Of a stretch of DNA of 64,000 bases, positions 52,300 through 64,000 are shown piece after piece. Source of the stretch: Archilochus colubris (Eukaryota; Chordata; Aves; Apodiformes; Trochilidae); the NCBI GenBank assembly GCA_023079485.1, contig CM041097.1, positions 15,923,658 through 15,987,657 of the forward strand, in the 5' to 3' direction. A program made the position numbers and the translations under genes. How positions within the stretch are numbered: position 1 is the first letter of the stretch; the number at the start of each line of letters is the position of its first letter. The notes below the pieces were generated by a model that saw only the letters and a list, made by a program, of their open reading frames with translations, was not told where the DNA came from and made no database searches.

Positions 52300-52957
52300 A
52301 AAAGAAAAGGAAGGAAGGAAGGGAGGAAGGAAGGGGGGAAGGAGGAAGGAGGGAAGGAGGGAAGGAGGAAGGGGGAAGGAGGAAGGGAGGAAGGAGGAAG
52401 GAAGGAAGGAAGGAAGGAAGGAAGGAAGGAAGGAAGGAAGGAAGGAAGGAAGGAAGGAAGGAAGGAAGGAAGGGAAGGAAGGAAGGAAGGAAGGAAGGAA
52501 GGAAGGAAGGAAGGAAGGAAGGAAGGAAGGAAGGAAGGAAGGAAGGAAGGAAGGAAGGAAGGAAGGAAGGAAGGAAGGAGAAGGAAGGAAGGAAGGAAGG
52601 AAGGAAGGAAGGAAGGAAGGAAGGAAGGAAGGAAGGAAGGAAGGAAGGAAGGAAGGAAGGAAGGAAGGAAGGAAGGAAGGAAGGAAGGAAGGAAGGAAGG
52701 AAGGAAGGAAGGAAGGAAGGAAGGAAGGAGAAGGAAGGAAGGAAGGAAGGAAGGAAGGAAGGAAGGAAGGAAGGAAGGAAGGAAGGAAGGAAGGAAGGAA
52801 GGAAGGAAGGAAGGAAGGAAGGAAGGAAGGAAGGAAGGAAGGAAGGAAGGAAGGAAGGAAGGAAAGGAAGGAAGGAAGGAAGGAAGGAAGGAAGGAAGGA
52901 AGGAAGGAAGGAAGGAAGGAAGGAAGGAAGGAAGGAAGGAAGGAAGGAAGGAAGGAA
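52300..52957. repeat. (GGAA)n tetranucleotide microsatellite, intron 4
   Basis: This is about 658 bp of uninterrupted purine on the + strand. About 100 bp of impure GGGAGGAA mixture at the left (to about 52400) leads into a nearly perfect GGAA array to 52957. The few interruptions are an extra G near 52473, the variant GGAGAAGG at about 52577-52584 and again at about 52727-52734 (exactly 150 bp apart), and an extra A near 52864. It lies in the intron between exons 4 and 5, so the pre-mRNA carries (UUCC)n. Open frames on both strands (KEGR-type and LPSF-type repeats) are artefacts. Confidence 0.98.
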
Positions 52958-55900
52958 TTACACTTATCCTTAGCAGACCTACTGTTTCCAAGAAATCAGA
53001 AAAATCACTGCCCTAAGATTAAAATAATTTGAAAGGATTTAGTGGCAAAGACTTTATAATGTGGCCAGTTTATAAAGCAACAGTTTTGAACAACTGCTGT
53101 AGATAAAGACTATTACTCTGAATGAAACATAAGGTGACATTCACTCCATCAATCAGCACTTCAAACTCCTTAGATCCAAGAGGTATTTATAAACCTCTAG
53201 TCTTAGAACTCTGCCTACCCAGCAAGATGTGTTCCATCCAATAAGTATTCCTCAGGTTTTCATAGTTCAAGTGGGATAAGCAAGAAAGATGCACTATACT
53301 TTCACCCAAGTCGTTTTTTTGACATTCTACTCTGGAGTACATAAGAAAGAATGTACTTACCTTCTGCCAGGCTGTACATCTTCACAGAACAGAAAAAAAA
53401 AGTAAGAGACAAGGAATTAAATAAAGCCTTTTGTGCTCAGAATGGAAGGAAAGATGGTATTTCTATGGTATTTCTTCATAGTTTGTTTTTGTTTTTTTTT
53501 ACTTGGAAGTAGTTTTCTTTATAGTAATTTTGTTTCCTTCCACTTTTACCTTGCTTTATTCATAGAAGATAGAGTGATGTAAAGGCTCAAATAAGCAACT
53601 TCTCAAAAGCAATCTAAAGAAAACCAGGGTGAAGGAGACAACTCAGAACACAGGACACTACTGTACTACTTTAAAGCATCTGCCTATTTAGGACTACTAC
53701 AAAGAGATGCTAATGCCAACTTCAGAAACATAGCTCAGCTACCTGCCAAGACTGGCAAATTAAGAAGCAGAGACATGGAAGGCATCCTTGATTTGTCACT
53801 ATTGGTCTTATTACCTGCATGCATGTTTTCACCCTCTTACATATCCTGTATCAATGGATCTGAAAAATGGGAGTCAGCTGCTTTAGACACAGGTCAAACC
53901 AAACCAGCTGGTCAAAGACACTATTGGTAATTAACCACATCAACATCCTAAATTACTTCTCTGTCTCAATTCACAAAACTCCTGAGGGTCAATCCATTTG
54001 TAGCAGGCAAGGTTATTGTAGAGGAAAAAATTTCACAGGCTGTGTAACATCTCTTCTAACAAAACCCCAAAGTTACTTTCCTTCACCATCCTCCCTGCTT
54101 GATGCAGAGCAAAGCCAGGGGAATTGGTATTCATTGGTCTTTAAATATTATTTGTTGAAGTCTACCTATCATTCACATGACAAAACTAACAAACAGTAAA
54201 GAATAGTGAAATTGAAGCTACTGACTCTTGACTTCTCTTGTATTTTGCTTATGAGAAAGAATGTGAAGCATTATTATCTATTTACCAAATCAGCTTTATA
54301 TTTTAAATGTCCTGGGGAAAAAAACCCATTTTTAAAGAAAACTTCCTACCCTCCTTCTTAAAAACAAGCCATTACCTAAAAGGTAAAGTCACACATCTAA
54401 TTTCATGAGGGTAACTGTAACAGCTCTCAGCCATATACTGAATTAAATATTCAAAATGTTAATTCTGTTATTGCTTGGAGAGAAAACACAGGTAGCAAAT
54501 TCTCAAGTTGTCATGATAAGAGACGACTGCCTTCTCAGATAACCAGGCTCTCCAAATTCCAAGCTGCCATGAGAGGATTTTATGTAAACTCACAAAATAG
54601 CTTCCAAGTTATAAGGGAAGTAAAGAGACTGCTGTTTATTTAAGAAACATCAATCTGAAGAAGCACAAACATGCTTGAAATTCTGTAACAGGTGCACAAG
54701 CTGAGCAAGAAAGCTGAAAATTCCACCTCCTGCTCCATAATTATTCTAATTGTAGAAAAATTTGATCTTTTATTCCTTCCTTGCAAACACACATAAGTGA
54801 TATATGACTTCCATTGACTTGACACTCACTGTTTGCCACAGAAAGTGGCTTAATAACTATTTTCCTTCTAAAAAAATGTGTCCTGTGAATTAGCCTAGGG
54901 CTTTTAAAAGTCACCTTTATAATCAGAGTGGATGACAATCAATGATCACCTTCTCCCAGTGCAAAGCATCACATTGGTTTATCGTGAATCAATATTAAAA
55001 TATTTGTAAGCTGTATCCTGAATAATTTCCATGCAATTCTACAGCAAAGTACACAGTCTACAGACTTTCCTGCATCACCAAAATAAGTATCTGAAGTTCA
55101 GTAGTGCAAATTTCACCTTAAACTTCACATATGCCCTAGCTTTCTACTATTGACTTTTGTTTATTGACACAAGCAGTGTGTGGATGAGGAAGGAGGCAAT
55201 TACAAGTGAAATGTACACCTATTCTATACCTGGTACAAAAGGCATATTAATATAAATCCTTTGAATAATCCATTTCAAAAAATGCCAACACCCATGGCTT
55301 TTTGCATTCCTATAAATTTCAAAGAAAAATAAAAGTCTCATTTTCAGAACAGAGTATGTATATGAATGAGCAGACTTGCACTCAGACAGAAGAGTGAAAT
55401 TGCCTGTGTTTATGTGACAAGTTTTGTAATAAAACAAAAGAATTTATAAAAGAAATCTGCTTTTGCAATACAAATTTTGTAAAGCAGAATGCCTTAATAT
55501 GGGAAATGCATATACTTCTTTATATCCTTAGTATTATCATCATCTCTGTCTTCATGGTAATACTACCCCATTTTTTTATAACAAATATATCTTTTTAGCA
55601 AAACCAGTGACAAGTGATGGTAATCTGCTCCCCAAGAGGAGAACCACCTGAACACCTTCCTCCATCTCTCATTAGACAGCACATTTCCAGACAGGTGTTC
55701 TCCTTCTCTGCTAATATTCCAAGCTGCTCACAAAACATCAAAAGTGAACAGCAGCTCTTTCTGCTCATGCCAAATTATCTCCTGGTATCAAATAGAATGT
55801 GGCTTTTGATTACCTACCTGGATGAAGATCCTTGCTCAGTAAAACAAAGCATAGATAAAAACACTTATAGCAGATGGGCATTTTCTAGGATTTCCTGACT

Positions 55901-56486
55901 TACAGAATTTTACTAAGGTAAAGGAGACTCTTGCTGAAGGGCTATCTCTGTTTCTCCTATTTAGGCAAATACAGAACAATCCATTTATTCTGCAGTGAAT
56001 CTTGGGACCTTGCAGTATTCACCAGCCTTGCTAAATGAATTACCATGGATTAGCTGACTCACTATCATGACCACATTTTACTCTATTTTCAGGAAGAATT
56101 TACTTTTGGGCACTTTTTTATTTTTTAAATAGAGATCATTCTCAGGTCATCCATCTCTATATTTCATAAAAGCTACTCAAAGCTGATTATGATGAAATAT
56201 TGAAAATTTAATTACTACAGCTAATCATGTATATACTACTTCTCTAAACAGAATATCAGTAAGCATGTACAGTTAATGCTATATATAATTATGCTAGCAT
56301 TTAGTATGTATTTGATAAAGGATGGAGCTATGGCAAAATGAAAGTATTTTTCCTGCTCTAGGCAGGCTGAAACTGGGAGACAAAATACATACACTCAGAG
56401 AAGGAAAAAGTAACTCTTTTTCCCTTTCATCAATTAGATGCCATCAATCAGGCAGTGGGAAAGGAATGAAAATAATACACGTGTCT

Positions 56487-56510
56487 CACACACACACACA
56501 CACACACACA
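56487..56510. repeat. (CA)12 microsatellite
   Basis: This is twelve perfect CA units on the + strand, about 77 bp downstream of the exon 4 donor within intron 4. On the transcript it is (UG)12, a known type of CELF/TDP-43 binding sequence in introns generally; no specific role is shown here. Confidence 0.97.
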
Positions 56511-56587
56511 TCCCAGCATATTAAATGCAAAACCTGCAGCTGAACACAGTCCCCCAGTCCTCTTCTCTCAGGAGACAAAAATATTAC

Positions 56588-56678
56588 CTTTTTAACTCTC
56601 ACCCCATCCTTTGGAGTTTGCTTTGTTGACAGATTGTACCCAATCATCTGTTTAGCAAGCTGTTCAACAATCTTAGGG
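56588..56678 (-). CDS. SUCLG2: SUCLG2 exon (probably exon 4)
   Basis: This 91-bp exon encodes PKIVEQLAKQMIGYNL, then STKQTPKDGVRVKK. Its first C completes the Asp codon split by the 131-bp intron upstream. The donor is GTAAT (56587 downwards), after a Lys codon, so the next intron is phase 0. The TKQTPK stretch matches the SUCLG2 family. The very short intron before it contrasts with the 5.4-kb intron after it. Confidence 0.95.
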
Positions 56679-56809
56679 CTAGAAACAAAGGAAAAAGGTT
56701 AGTTTACTGAAAGATATGAAAATAAACAGTAATGTAGCTGTTGTAAACATCTTAAATATTACAACAGAAGCAACTTATTTGTGGGTTTTTTTCCATTTTA
56801 AAGACTTAC

Positions 56810-56909
56810 TCTTTAGTTAGATGAACTCCTCCTTTTAACCCGCTATTGAAAATACCTTTTCCTCTCCCTCCAGCCAAAATCTGTGCCTTCAGAACAATTT
56901 CTTTTGCCT
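56810..56909 (-). CDS. SUCLG2: SUCLG2 exon (probably exon 3)
   Basis: This 100-bp exon encodes [18 protein letters not shown] followed by [14 protein letters not shown]. It holds the start of the ATP-grasp nucleotide-binding region, with the glycine-rich loop GGRGKG. The acceptor is TTTTACAG at 56911-56910 and the donor is GTAAG at 56809-56805. The exon begins with the last two bases of a codon (AG) and ends with the first two of the next (GA), which the next exon's C completes as Asp. The preceding exon, which should carry the mitochondrial presequence end and the WLNLQEYQ-type N-terminus, was not found up to 64000. Confidence 0.95.
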
Positions 56910-59900
56910 CTGTAAAAGAAAACATATTGCTATTGTATGTGTGTCGTGTACCAAGGTTGTTAGTGTCAGTTTAAAAAGAATGTCCTGGTCAGACACCTGA
57001 AAAAACGCAATGAGAACTTGTTCATAACTGGTGAGCAATGAAACAAGAATCAGTTCAGCATCTTTATAAAGCAACCTTTTCAAAAAAGAATTGTTCATGG
57101 AAGTGAAGGGATAAATTTACCCTAATTAAAATAGGCCATGATTTAGATCAAACCCACAAAAAGCCATGTAGCCAGCATACAGTTGGACAGCTGATGCTCT
57201 GGCAGAGTTTTTAAAACATGAATCAGATCATATTGTGTCTGGAGTGCACAACAAGCAAATGCTCATCAGAGTGAATAAATTCCATTCCTTGCTCTGAACC
57301 CTTGTAAGCAAAGTCATGGATGTGGTCCTAGAAGAAAAAATCCTCATCCCCAAAGGGCAGATAAAAAATCATAGCCTGAGGGCAGTGGCTGTGAAAACAG
57401 GTTCATGTTTTATGAGGCATCCCTTGAATTCTTGGCAGTGTGAGGGCAACAGTATCTTAGTAACAAGGAAGTGTGGCAAGACTCAGTGATAAGCCCTAAA
57501 TGTCCAGCAGAAGCAATCCTGACACACAGAGTGAAATGGGAGGGAAAGGGGAAAAGAAAAACAAAGAAACAAAACCATCACTTGTGATCTCTGCAGCTCC
57601 GTGGACCTCAGCAGCTTCTTGAAGCTTCTTTAGATCTGCCAGCTGCCTGTCAGATGCTTGTTAATATTGAATACTCTCACTTTGCACATTCTGCCAGGTA
57701 TTTTGCAAAGTCTGGGATCCTAAGATTAATACATCATTAATCTGTGCCTAGAAAAGGCTAACATAACTATCCTTATATTAAAATATATTAAAATATAAGC
57801 TTGAAGGTGTGGCAATTTTTGGTGCAGACCAGCTCTGACACAGCATCATTTCAAAGTTCCAATATAATAAATTTTTGCAACTTGAAAAAAAAAAAAGTTG
57901 GATCTTTGGATAGAATAAAAAAAATAGTGAAATAAATATTCTATTTCCTGCATTAAGATGAAAATGCATTTTCAGTATAGCTCGTGGCAGCACTGTACTA
58001 GGAGATGCCTCACTCCCAGCCTTCTCAAGGCAAAATGCCTCCACATGTTTATCCACTCAGTAACATTTGACATGCCTCATTCTGGACCTTATAAGCAGTC
58101 TACTTGAAAATACTTCATGCATTTCAATATATTCATGTTCTGGGCTTCCTATTATTCATGCCACTGCAAGGCAGATAAGGAGGAAATTTAAATGCAACAA
58201 AAACTTTTATATCAAGTGTTTCCTAAGCACACAAATTATTAGGATGAATTAAAACTATAAATCACTTTCCATCCTGCAGGTAGGAGCAAACTCTCAAATC
58301 ACAGTGGTTGCTGGGATGAAGAGTCTGACATAGTTTTGCTAATAGATGCTGCAAGTATTTAATTAGATGGGGTTTAGGTGCCAACTGGACCAAAAGTGGG
58401 AATTTTGATGGTCAGTGAGAGGTGGTGTCAATGAGGGGAATGATCCTTACCCTTACCCCTAGCCAGCACTGGCTGATTCTCTTCATTTGGCTAGGACAAA
58501 CCAAGGAAAGAAATTAAGGTGCACATTTATGATCCACGAGAGGACTATCAAGGCCACAGAGCAAGCTCAGAAAAACAACTGTCAAAAACTTAAACAAACA
58601 CACTAGAAAATAAACAGGACCATGTAAAGATTAGACCTGAAGAAATAATCAATATAGCAGCTGAGCAGAGCACAATACAGAAGGTTCTTCTTGCCCTGGG
58701 GGAAACCAACAGGAAGCAATTTAATTCAATAGTTATTTGGCCAAGCTTTGTAAAATGAAGTAAACCAGTCAGATCTTATTTTACAGTAACTAAACTTGAT
58801 CATTCAGCACTTCCCAAGTTGATTCACTACTTACACACTGTCATTTTATTTAAAGAGTTGATTTCTAGAAATGCTCACACAAAGTTTTTATGCTGTCTCC
58901 TGGCTGAATTCCCAAATCATGTTATGGAAGACTATCCCAAAAGAAATGTGGTTTTAGCTGGAATATGTGAAGTAATTCACCTTCACCTGTGGGATTGAAT
59001 GTTAATGGATAAATAATATAAAAAGCAGTATAGAAAGTCAGTATTAAACTTATTTTAAAAAATCTGTAATTAATTTCCATTAGCACCCTTCCAAACTTCT
59101 GTAGTAACACTGGAAAAACTTTTAAGCAGGGCTGTGTTGGAAGAGAACCCAGCACAAGCAACATGTTTTTTCCCTACCATGAGGTATACCACAACATTTT
59201 TGACAGCCCTGTGTTATTATGTGTTATTAAGGTTTCAATGAACTCCTGGTTATGGCCACTGACTGAAGCCTTTGCATAATGAAATAAACAAACTCAGATC
59301 CCAATACCAAACCCAAACAACACAACAGACAGTCTCCTAAGTGCTAACAGATTATTGCTTTGTCACAGATTTAAAATTGTCTTTATTATTCAAAACAACA
59401 CCAAAAAAAGACTGCTTTTAAGTATCTTTAATTTAGCAGCAAATAGTCATGAACTGCTTCATGCAGATTAATGATGCATTATTGGTAATAGTATGTGCTT
59501 TAAGTAATTATAAATTGAATGTATTAATATGTTAGATTTATTCACTGAATCTTATATTTGGCTTTCTTACACTAATCTACAGAAGAAGAGACATGAACAT
59601 TTCTGAAGTTTCCTTTAAAAAACTGGAGCAAAGTACAGCTATTTCTCAAGTCAGGCACCGATAAATAAGCAAGAACTTTACTCTTCCAAAAAGTTCTCAG
59701 ATTTAAAAATTTCACAACCCTCGTAGGGGCTAACCACACTTCTGAAAAAACTAAATCCAAGCACATAACAAAAAAGCCTGAAGTTCTTTTCTTTTAAATA
59801 AATTCAGATGTTTCAGCAGAACACAATATCACACTCCAAGGGACACAGATGTCCTATACTGCATGCAGCAACACATCTCCTTCCTGCACTCAGTGCTGGA

Positions 59901-62900
59901 AGTACAAATGGAAGTGATACTCCTAGCAACTGTAATAGGGTCAGTTCTATAATGAAAACCTATTTAAAATCAATAAAATCAGTCCTGCTTTGGGGAGCTA
60001 TGGTTACTCTGGTCCACTGGTACTGCTTGCAGCAAAAATGAACAGCTTGTTCTCAGCCCACTGCTGTGTATATTTAACTACTGAATTCTTGATCATGAAA
60101 CAATATATGCTGAGTAGCACAGCTCTGCTATATGGTGTGCTAATTTATTACCTGTGAACAACTTTCCATTATTATTGACAGGACCCTGTGATTGCAAATT
60201 AGGTGTGTTAACAATAACATGAAAATGTGCTGCAGCTTATCAAAAATAAATCACTGTGAAGAGCAGAGTGTAAGACTGCATGGCCATTTGCCTCACTCCT
60301 GCCTGTTTCTGATCTAAAGATTCTCCATCAGAGTACTCAGGACAACTCTGGCAAGGCATGCTACACTGCAGAATTAGACCATGGGACTGCTTTCCCTTTG
60401 GGAAAGACTGGCTCTAATTAATTTTCCTAATTTCAGCCATCCTGTTACACTTCTCAGGCAAGTTCCTGTCAGGTGCTTATTACTTTTTAACAATACCCCT
60501 GGCCAGAGACACTCTGGGATACTTACTTCAGCACAAAAAAGAAGGGAAACGAATTTAAACTATAAGGAAGTTGATAATAAGCATAATGCAATTTTAAAAA
60601 AATGTTTTAAAAGCCTAATTCCTAAATTGAACAAACAATATTAAAGTTGCTGTAATAACTATTGGCATTACACAGACTTGCTCTGAAATCTGAAGCAGCT
60701 TTTCCCAAGGAGCAAGTATTGCTACTACTTCCACTGCTTCCCATCCTCTGAGAACTCCAGGGATGAAGCATCTAAGAAAGTCCCCACACTCTAAGTAAGC
60801 AGATTAGATGGGAAAAAGAAGCTGGGGACAAGATACCCACTTGGTCCCCCAGCCCCCCTACCTTTAATTTTAATTTAAACCTTCTTCCTCTGTTGTTTTC
60901 ATTTTAATACTCTATAACACCAAAAAGAATTACATTTTTACATGCCTACTTTCTACAACCTTCTGTTCTCAGACTAGTTTAGAATGACAGTTAAATAAAT
61001 CATCCTTTTTAGAACTCCATACTTTTGAATATATTTATTGCTAGATTATAAGCCTCATTAAAATCTATAATGATAAATTAGTCAGTCTCTTGATTCTGTC
61101 ACTACTGTTATTAATTGCTTTCATAACCATTACTACACACTTCACCAGTGATAAAAAATTTAAAGCTGGATAAAATCAGCTAAGCTAAAGCTGACTCTTA
61201 ACATTGTACACTTAAACCTTCTCAGAATGAAAGTAATCAAGTATTCACACATCCTACGTTTAAGTTAAACCTGATAAATGAGTTACATAGCAAACAGAGC
61301 CTCACAAGATCCAGCAGCACCACTATAATGCATGGAAAACTTTGCATATTAAGGCAGGGATACAAAAAAACTACTCACATTAAAATTGTTCATCTTATGT
61401 GCTGATATCTTCCAGCCTTTAACAGTTTCTTTTTTCAGCCTAAGATCTCATTATTTTTTCATGCAGATTTCCTCTGTAACAGGCACAAGGTTTAGAGAAA
61501 CTGCTATTTGTCATATTTGCCTATATACTCAAGAGGAAACAGGCTTTGAAATCTCAGTCAGGAGACAAACAAGTTTTTCATTTGGTGGAAGACCACTGAT
61601 ATCGACAGAGAAGTGAGAAAAAAACTTTTTCTGCCAACTCTCATGCAGCATCTCTTCTGTGTGTAAAGCAGAGAAGGTCCCTTCTGTAACCTGCAATGTC
61701 AGCCTGGTGCCCAGCACCAAACTGCATAGTAAATACTGAACAAAATGGAAAACTTTATATTTATAAAACTGATAAAGTGTTCTGTGTCAGACCCACAACT
61801 TCCATTCTTGCAGCTTCTAGGCTTATTTTTCTCTTCTGATGATGATTTCACTTTAAGACACAGTAAAAGCAAGCAAAGAACTTTTCCATGTGTAGTAGTT
61901 CCTCAGAGAGACCCCTGTTACCTGACACCCCCATGGAAGCTCCTCAGGATGATCTATTATACACTAGGAAATTTTTAGTAGACCTTTTTTCCTTATAAAT
62001 ATAAAATACACAGACACATAACAAGACTTGCTTTCTAAAATCATCATTTGAAGTTTTACCAGTTTTCTAGCAGTAATTTCCCCCCACTTTTCCCTTTTTC
62101 CTAAACGAGAGAAACAAAACAAATAAAAGTGCAACAAATAAAGTTTCCTTTACATTTTTACCTTTTAGTCTTAGAAGGATTTCAAGTTTTCTTTGGCAAA
62201 ATATGCTGCAAACTTTTTTTTAAAGAAAACATATTTTAAAATTAGCAGTCTCAAGAAGCTCAACTGTCTTAAATTATTGATTGAATACCATAACACAATT
62301 TGTTTTAATGCTATTCAGAGAACAGGTTTTATGCAATCTGTAGTGTTGAAGTCAAGCAGTCATTAAGAACAAACACTGTTCTTGCCCCTAGCTGCAACAA
62401 TACCCACACCTGTTATCCTGGAATCTTTTCAAAATTTCATTCTTTGTGATTATGAGTAAGCCACAAAAGACAGAAAGTCCTCTCTGACTGATTCTAGTTC
62501 TTCTATCCATATACTGAACTGCAGAAATGGGTTTGAAAAAAGTGTATTCAGTGTAGAAAATACAGAAAATGGGGAACATGAATTTTTACAGAATTTGCTT
62601 CTAAGCATAAAAGAGTTGCTGGAATAGAAGATGTTTTCAAACATAAGAGTACAAAATAAGAAACCTGGGCAAGAAACCAGGGAACTCACCCAGTAAAAAA
62701 GCAAGTCAACATGCAGAGAGCAAAGAAAACTGCAATGTTACCATCATCACTTCAGAAGTGTTAACAAACTCATAATGTAATGTAAGTGGCAGGTGAAGGG
62801 GGTTGAAGCACAGATCTGATAATTACTGCTTTGCCAAGCACAGCCTTCACACCCAGGTTTGTTATGCCTGGCAAGAGCCTCAAAAAATAAGCATTAAAAC

Positions 62901-64000
62901 TGAGGGCAAAACTTATAGAAATTTGGAGCATCTCTCATAGTGGTGGCTGGGCACACAATCAGCAGCTTGCACAAGCGTGAGAAAGAGGCCAAGAAGTAAA
63001 AGGGAGGTATCTGAAGGTGGAGCAGCTTTACACCCAAGTTCTATAAAATTTGCCATTGCTCAAAGCAGGACTAAGGCTTTTCAAAGGGTTTCATCATCTC
63101 TTAATGCCTTGTAAACACCAGCTGGACATGGGCATCATCTGTGGTAAACACAGCTGATTATAACAATGTCAGATAATAGCAGTAAGACACTGAGCACAAC
63201 TAAAACAGGAGTGTACTATCATGCTCCTCCTATTTTTGTTTACTAATCACATATGTGCAACAGAAGCAATTGCCAAAATAATCTAATATTGGAATAAGGT
63301 TAAGAGGAGGCCCATTATAGGAGTCTTAATATTTAATTCAATAGTTCAGGCTTAATTATTCCATATAAAGGACATCTCATGGATCAGTGCTACACTGGTG
63401 AAATTAGATTAAAAACTAAAAAAAGTTTTGTTTAGAAGCTCAAGCATCAAATTTTTATTACCTGAATAATGCTCTTTTTACAGCCCCATAAAGTTTACCA
63501 ACCCATATAATCCCTTCACTCTCACGTGGTCTGCCAAGTAGTTCAACATAAAACCATTCTGAATGCAGCCCTAACAATGCAGCCCTGCCAATATTAATTG
63601 GCCTTCCAAGAAAAATAACTTCCTTTCAACATTATTTCTAGATTTCCTTTTTGCTCTGTGATATTTTTCTTAATATCACACCATCTGCAGACACTTTGCA
63701 AAAACATCAGAGAAAGGCAATTTAGGGAATGTTCCAGATAAGAAGAAAAAAAAAAAAAAAAAGATTAAGAGAAGAAGTCCCACTGTGCTTTTCATAGTTT
63801 GGTAATTTTTACAGTCTTTCATCTTGGTCATTTCTTTCATTTAACACCATTGTATTAAGTCTTCAATTAAGACTGCTTGGTGAAAGCTCGATGATGCAAA
63901 CCATACAGATCCAGCTCTGAAGACTCACTGTATATTTAAGAGAAAAAACCCCTCAAGGTTTAAATTGTTCTCACTGATGGAACATAAGGCACAAAGCAGA
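56910..64000 (-). other. SUCLG2: Upstream SUCLG2 intron, no exon recognised
   Basis: This should be the intron before exon 3 and runs to the window edge. No N-terminal SUCLG2 exon, CR1 or RNA gene was recognised. A Lys/Glu/Ala-rich open stretch on the minus strand at about 57565-57660 is discussed under findings. Confidence 0.6.
63746..63762. repeat. A17 homopolymer
   Basis: A run of about 17 A after AGATAAGAAG; low complexity, with no element recognised upstream. Confidence 0.8.

Larger units (their letters stand above)
51140..56587 (-). other. SUCLG2: SUCLG2 intron 4
   Basis: A 5448-bp phase 0 intron holding the (GGAA)n array and the (CA)12 repeat. The rest is AT-rich unique sequence without recognised exons. 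Confidence 0.9.
40289..56909 (-). other. SUCLG2: SUCLG2 gene, internal part (seven exons)
   Basis: This is the GTP-specific beta subunit of succinyl-CoA ligase, a mitochondrial-matrix TCA-cycle enzyme. With the alpha subunit SUCLG1 it converts succinyl-CoA, GDP and phosphate to succinate, CoA and GTP. Seven exons in order have correct splice sites and compatible phases, and they join into one open frame of about 278 residues. The whole precursor in other vertebrates is about 430 residues, so the presequence, N-terminus and last 80 or so residues are outside what I can see. The assignment to SUCLG2 rather than the ATP-specific paralogue SUCLA2 rests on [30 protein letters not shown] and [17 protein letters not shown]2 has INPM, FDSNSAYRQK and MATMDIIKLHGG there. 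Exon numbers 3 to 9 are inferred from family alignment. Introns, high to low coordinate, are 131, 5448, 944, 2992, 4774 and 1496 bp. I see no frameshift or premature stop, so the gene looks functional. Confidence 0.95.

Noticed and set aside
52278..52991. Open frames of about 230 codons on both strands (KEGR and LPSF repeats)
   Set aside because: Translation of a (GGAA)n microsatellite; frames are open on both strands simply because the tetranucleotide makes no stops.
57360..57385. CTCF-like CCTGAGGGCAGTGG
   Set aside because: Mismatches at the central AG and the upstream CCA; too far from the consensus.
1..64000. tRNA, rRNA, CRISPR, prokaryotic operons or phage
   Set aside because: Nothing in the sequence resembles these; gene density, introns and CR1 repeats indicate avian nuclear DNA.

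Overview
This window is vertebrate nuclear DNA, almost certainly from a bird. The evidence is the set of CR1-type LINE fragments. They carry the typical avian 3' end, read on the + strand as repeated AATCATAG followed by GGTTGGAAGGGACCT, and CR1 reverse-transcriptase tails on the minus strand. Base composition is AT-rich, coding density is very low, and exons are bounded by GT/AG splice sites. I see no prokaryotic-style genes, operons, CRISPR arrays or phage.

The only protein-coding gene I can support is SUCLG2, on the minus strand. It encodes the GTP-specific beta subunit of mitochondrial succinyl-CoA ligase. Seven consecutive internal exons lie between 56909 and 40289. They join in one uninterrupted frame for 836 coding bases (about 278 residues), and every junction has GT and AG. 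They run from the nucleotide-binding loop AGGRGKG to the conserved LDLGGGV segment. The first exons (mitochondrial presequence, N-terminus) were not found up to 64000. The last exon or exons (after LLTADPK) were not found below 40289, so the left 40 kb is either one very long intron or holds 3' sequence I did not recognise.

Layout: 1-40288 is noncoding. It holds four clear CR1 fragments plus one degenerate CR1/L3-like remnant, homopolymer tracts and several AT-rich stretches that look like possible conserved noncoding elements. At 39984-40191, about 100 bp downstream of the last visible exon, is a perfect inverted repeat: two 84-bp arms with no mismatch, a 40-bp spacer, and a 6-bp direct repeat AGTGTT on both sides. 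This looks like a recently inserted fold-back element and is the most unusual object here. From 40289 to 56909 are the SUCLG2 exons and introns. Two introns carry very long polypurine (+ strand) arrays: a GGGGGAAGA-type minisatellite of about 790 bp at 47831-48622, and a (GGAA)n tract of about 660 bp at 52300-52957. From 56910 to 64000 is upstream intron with no recognised gene.

In the pre-mRNA the two arrays become giant C/U tracts on either side of exons '5' and '6'. Both of those exons are phase 0-0, so skipping the pair would remove exactly 81 codons in frame. Long open frames inside the two arrays, on either strand, come from repeat periodicity and are not genes.
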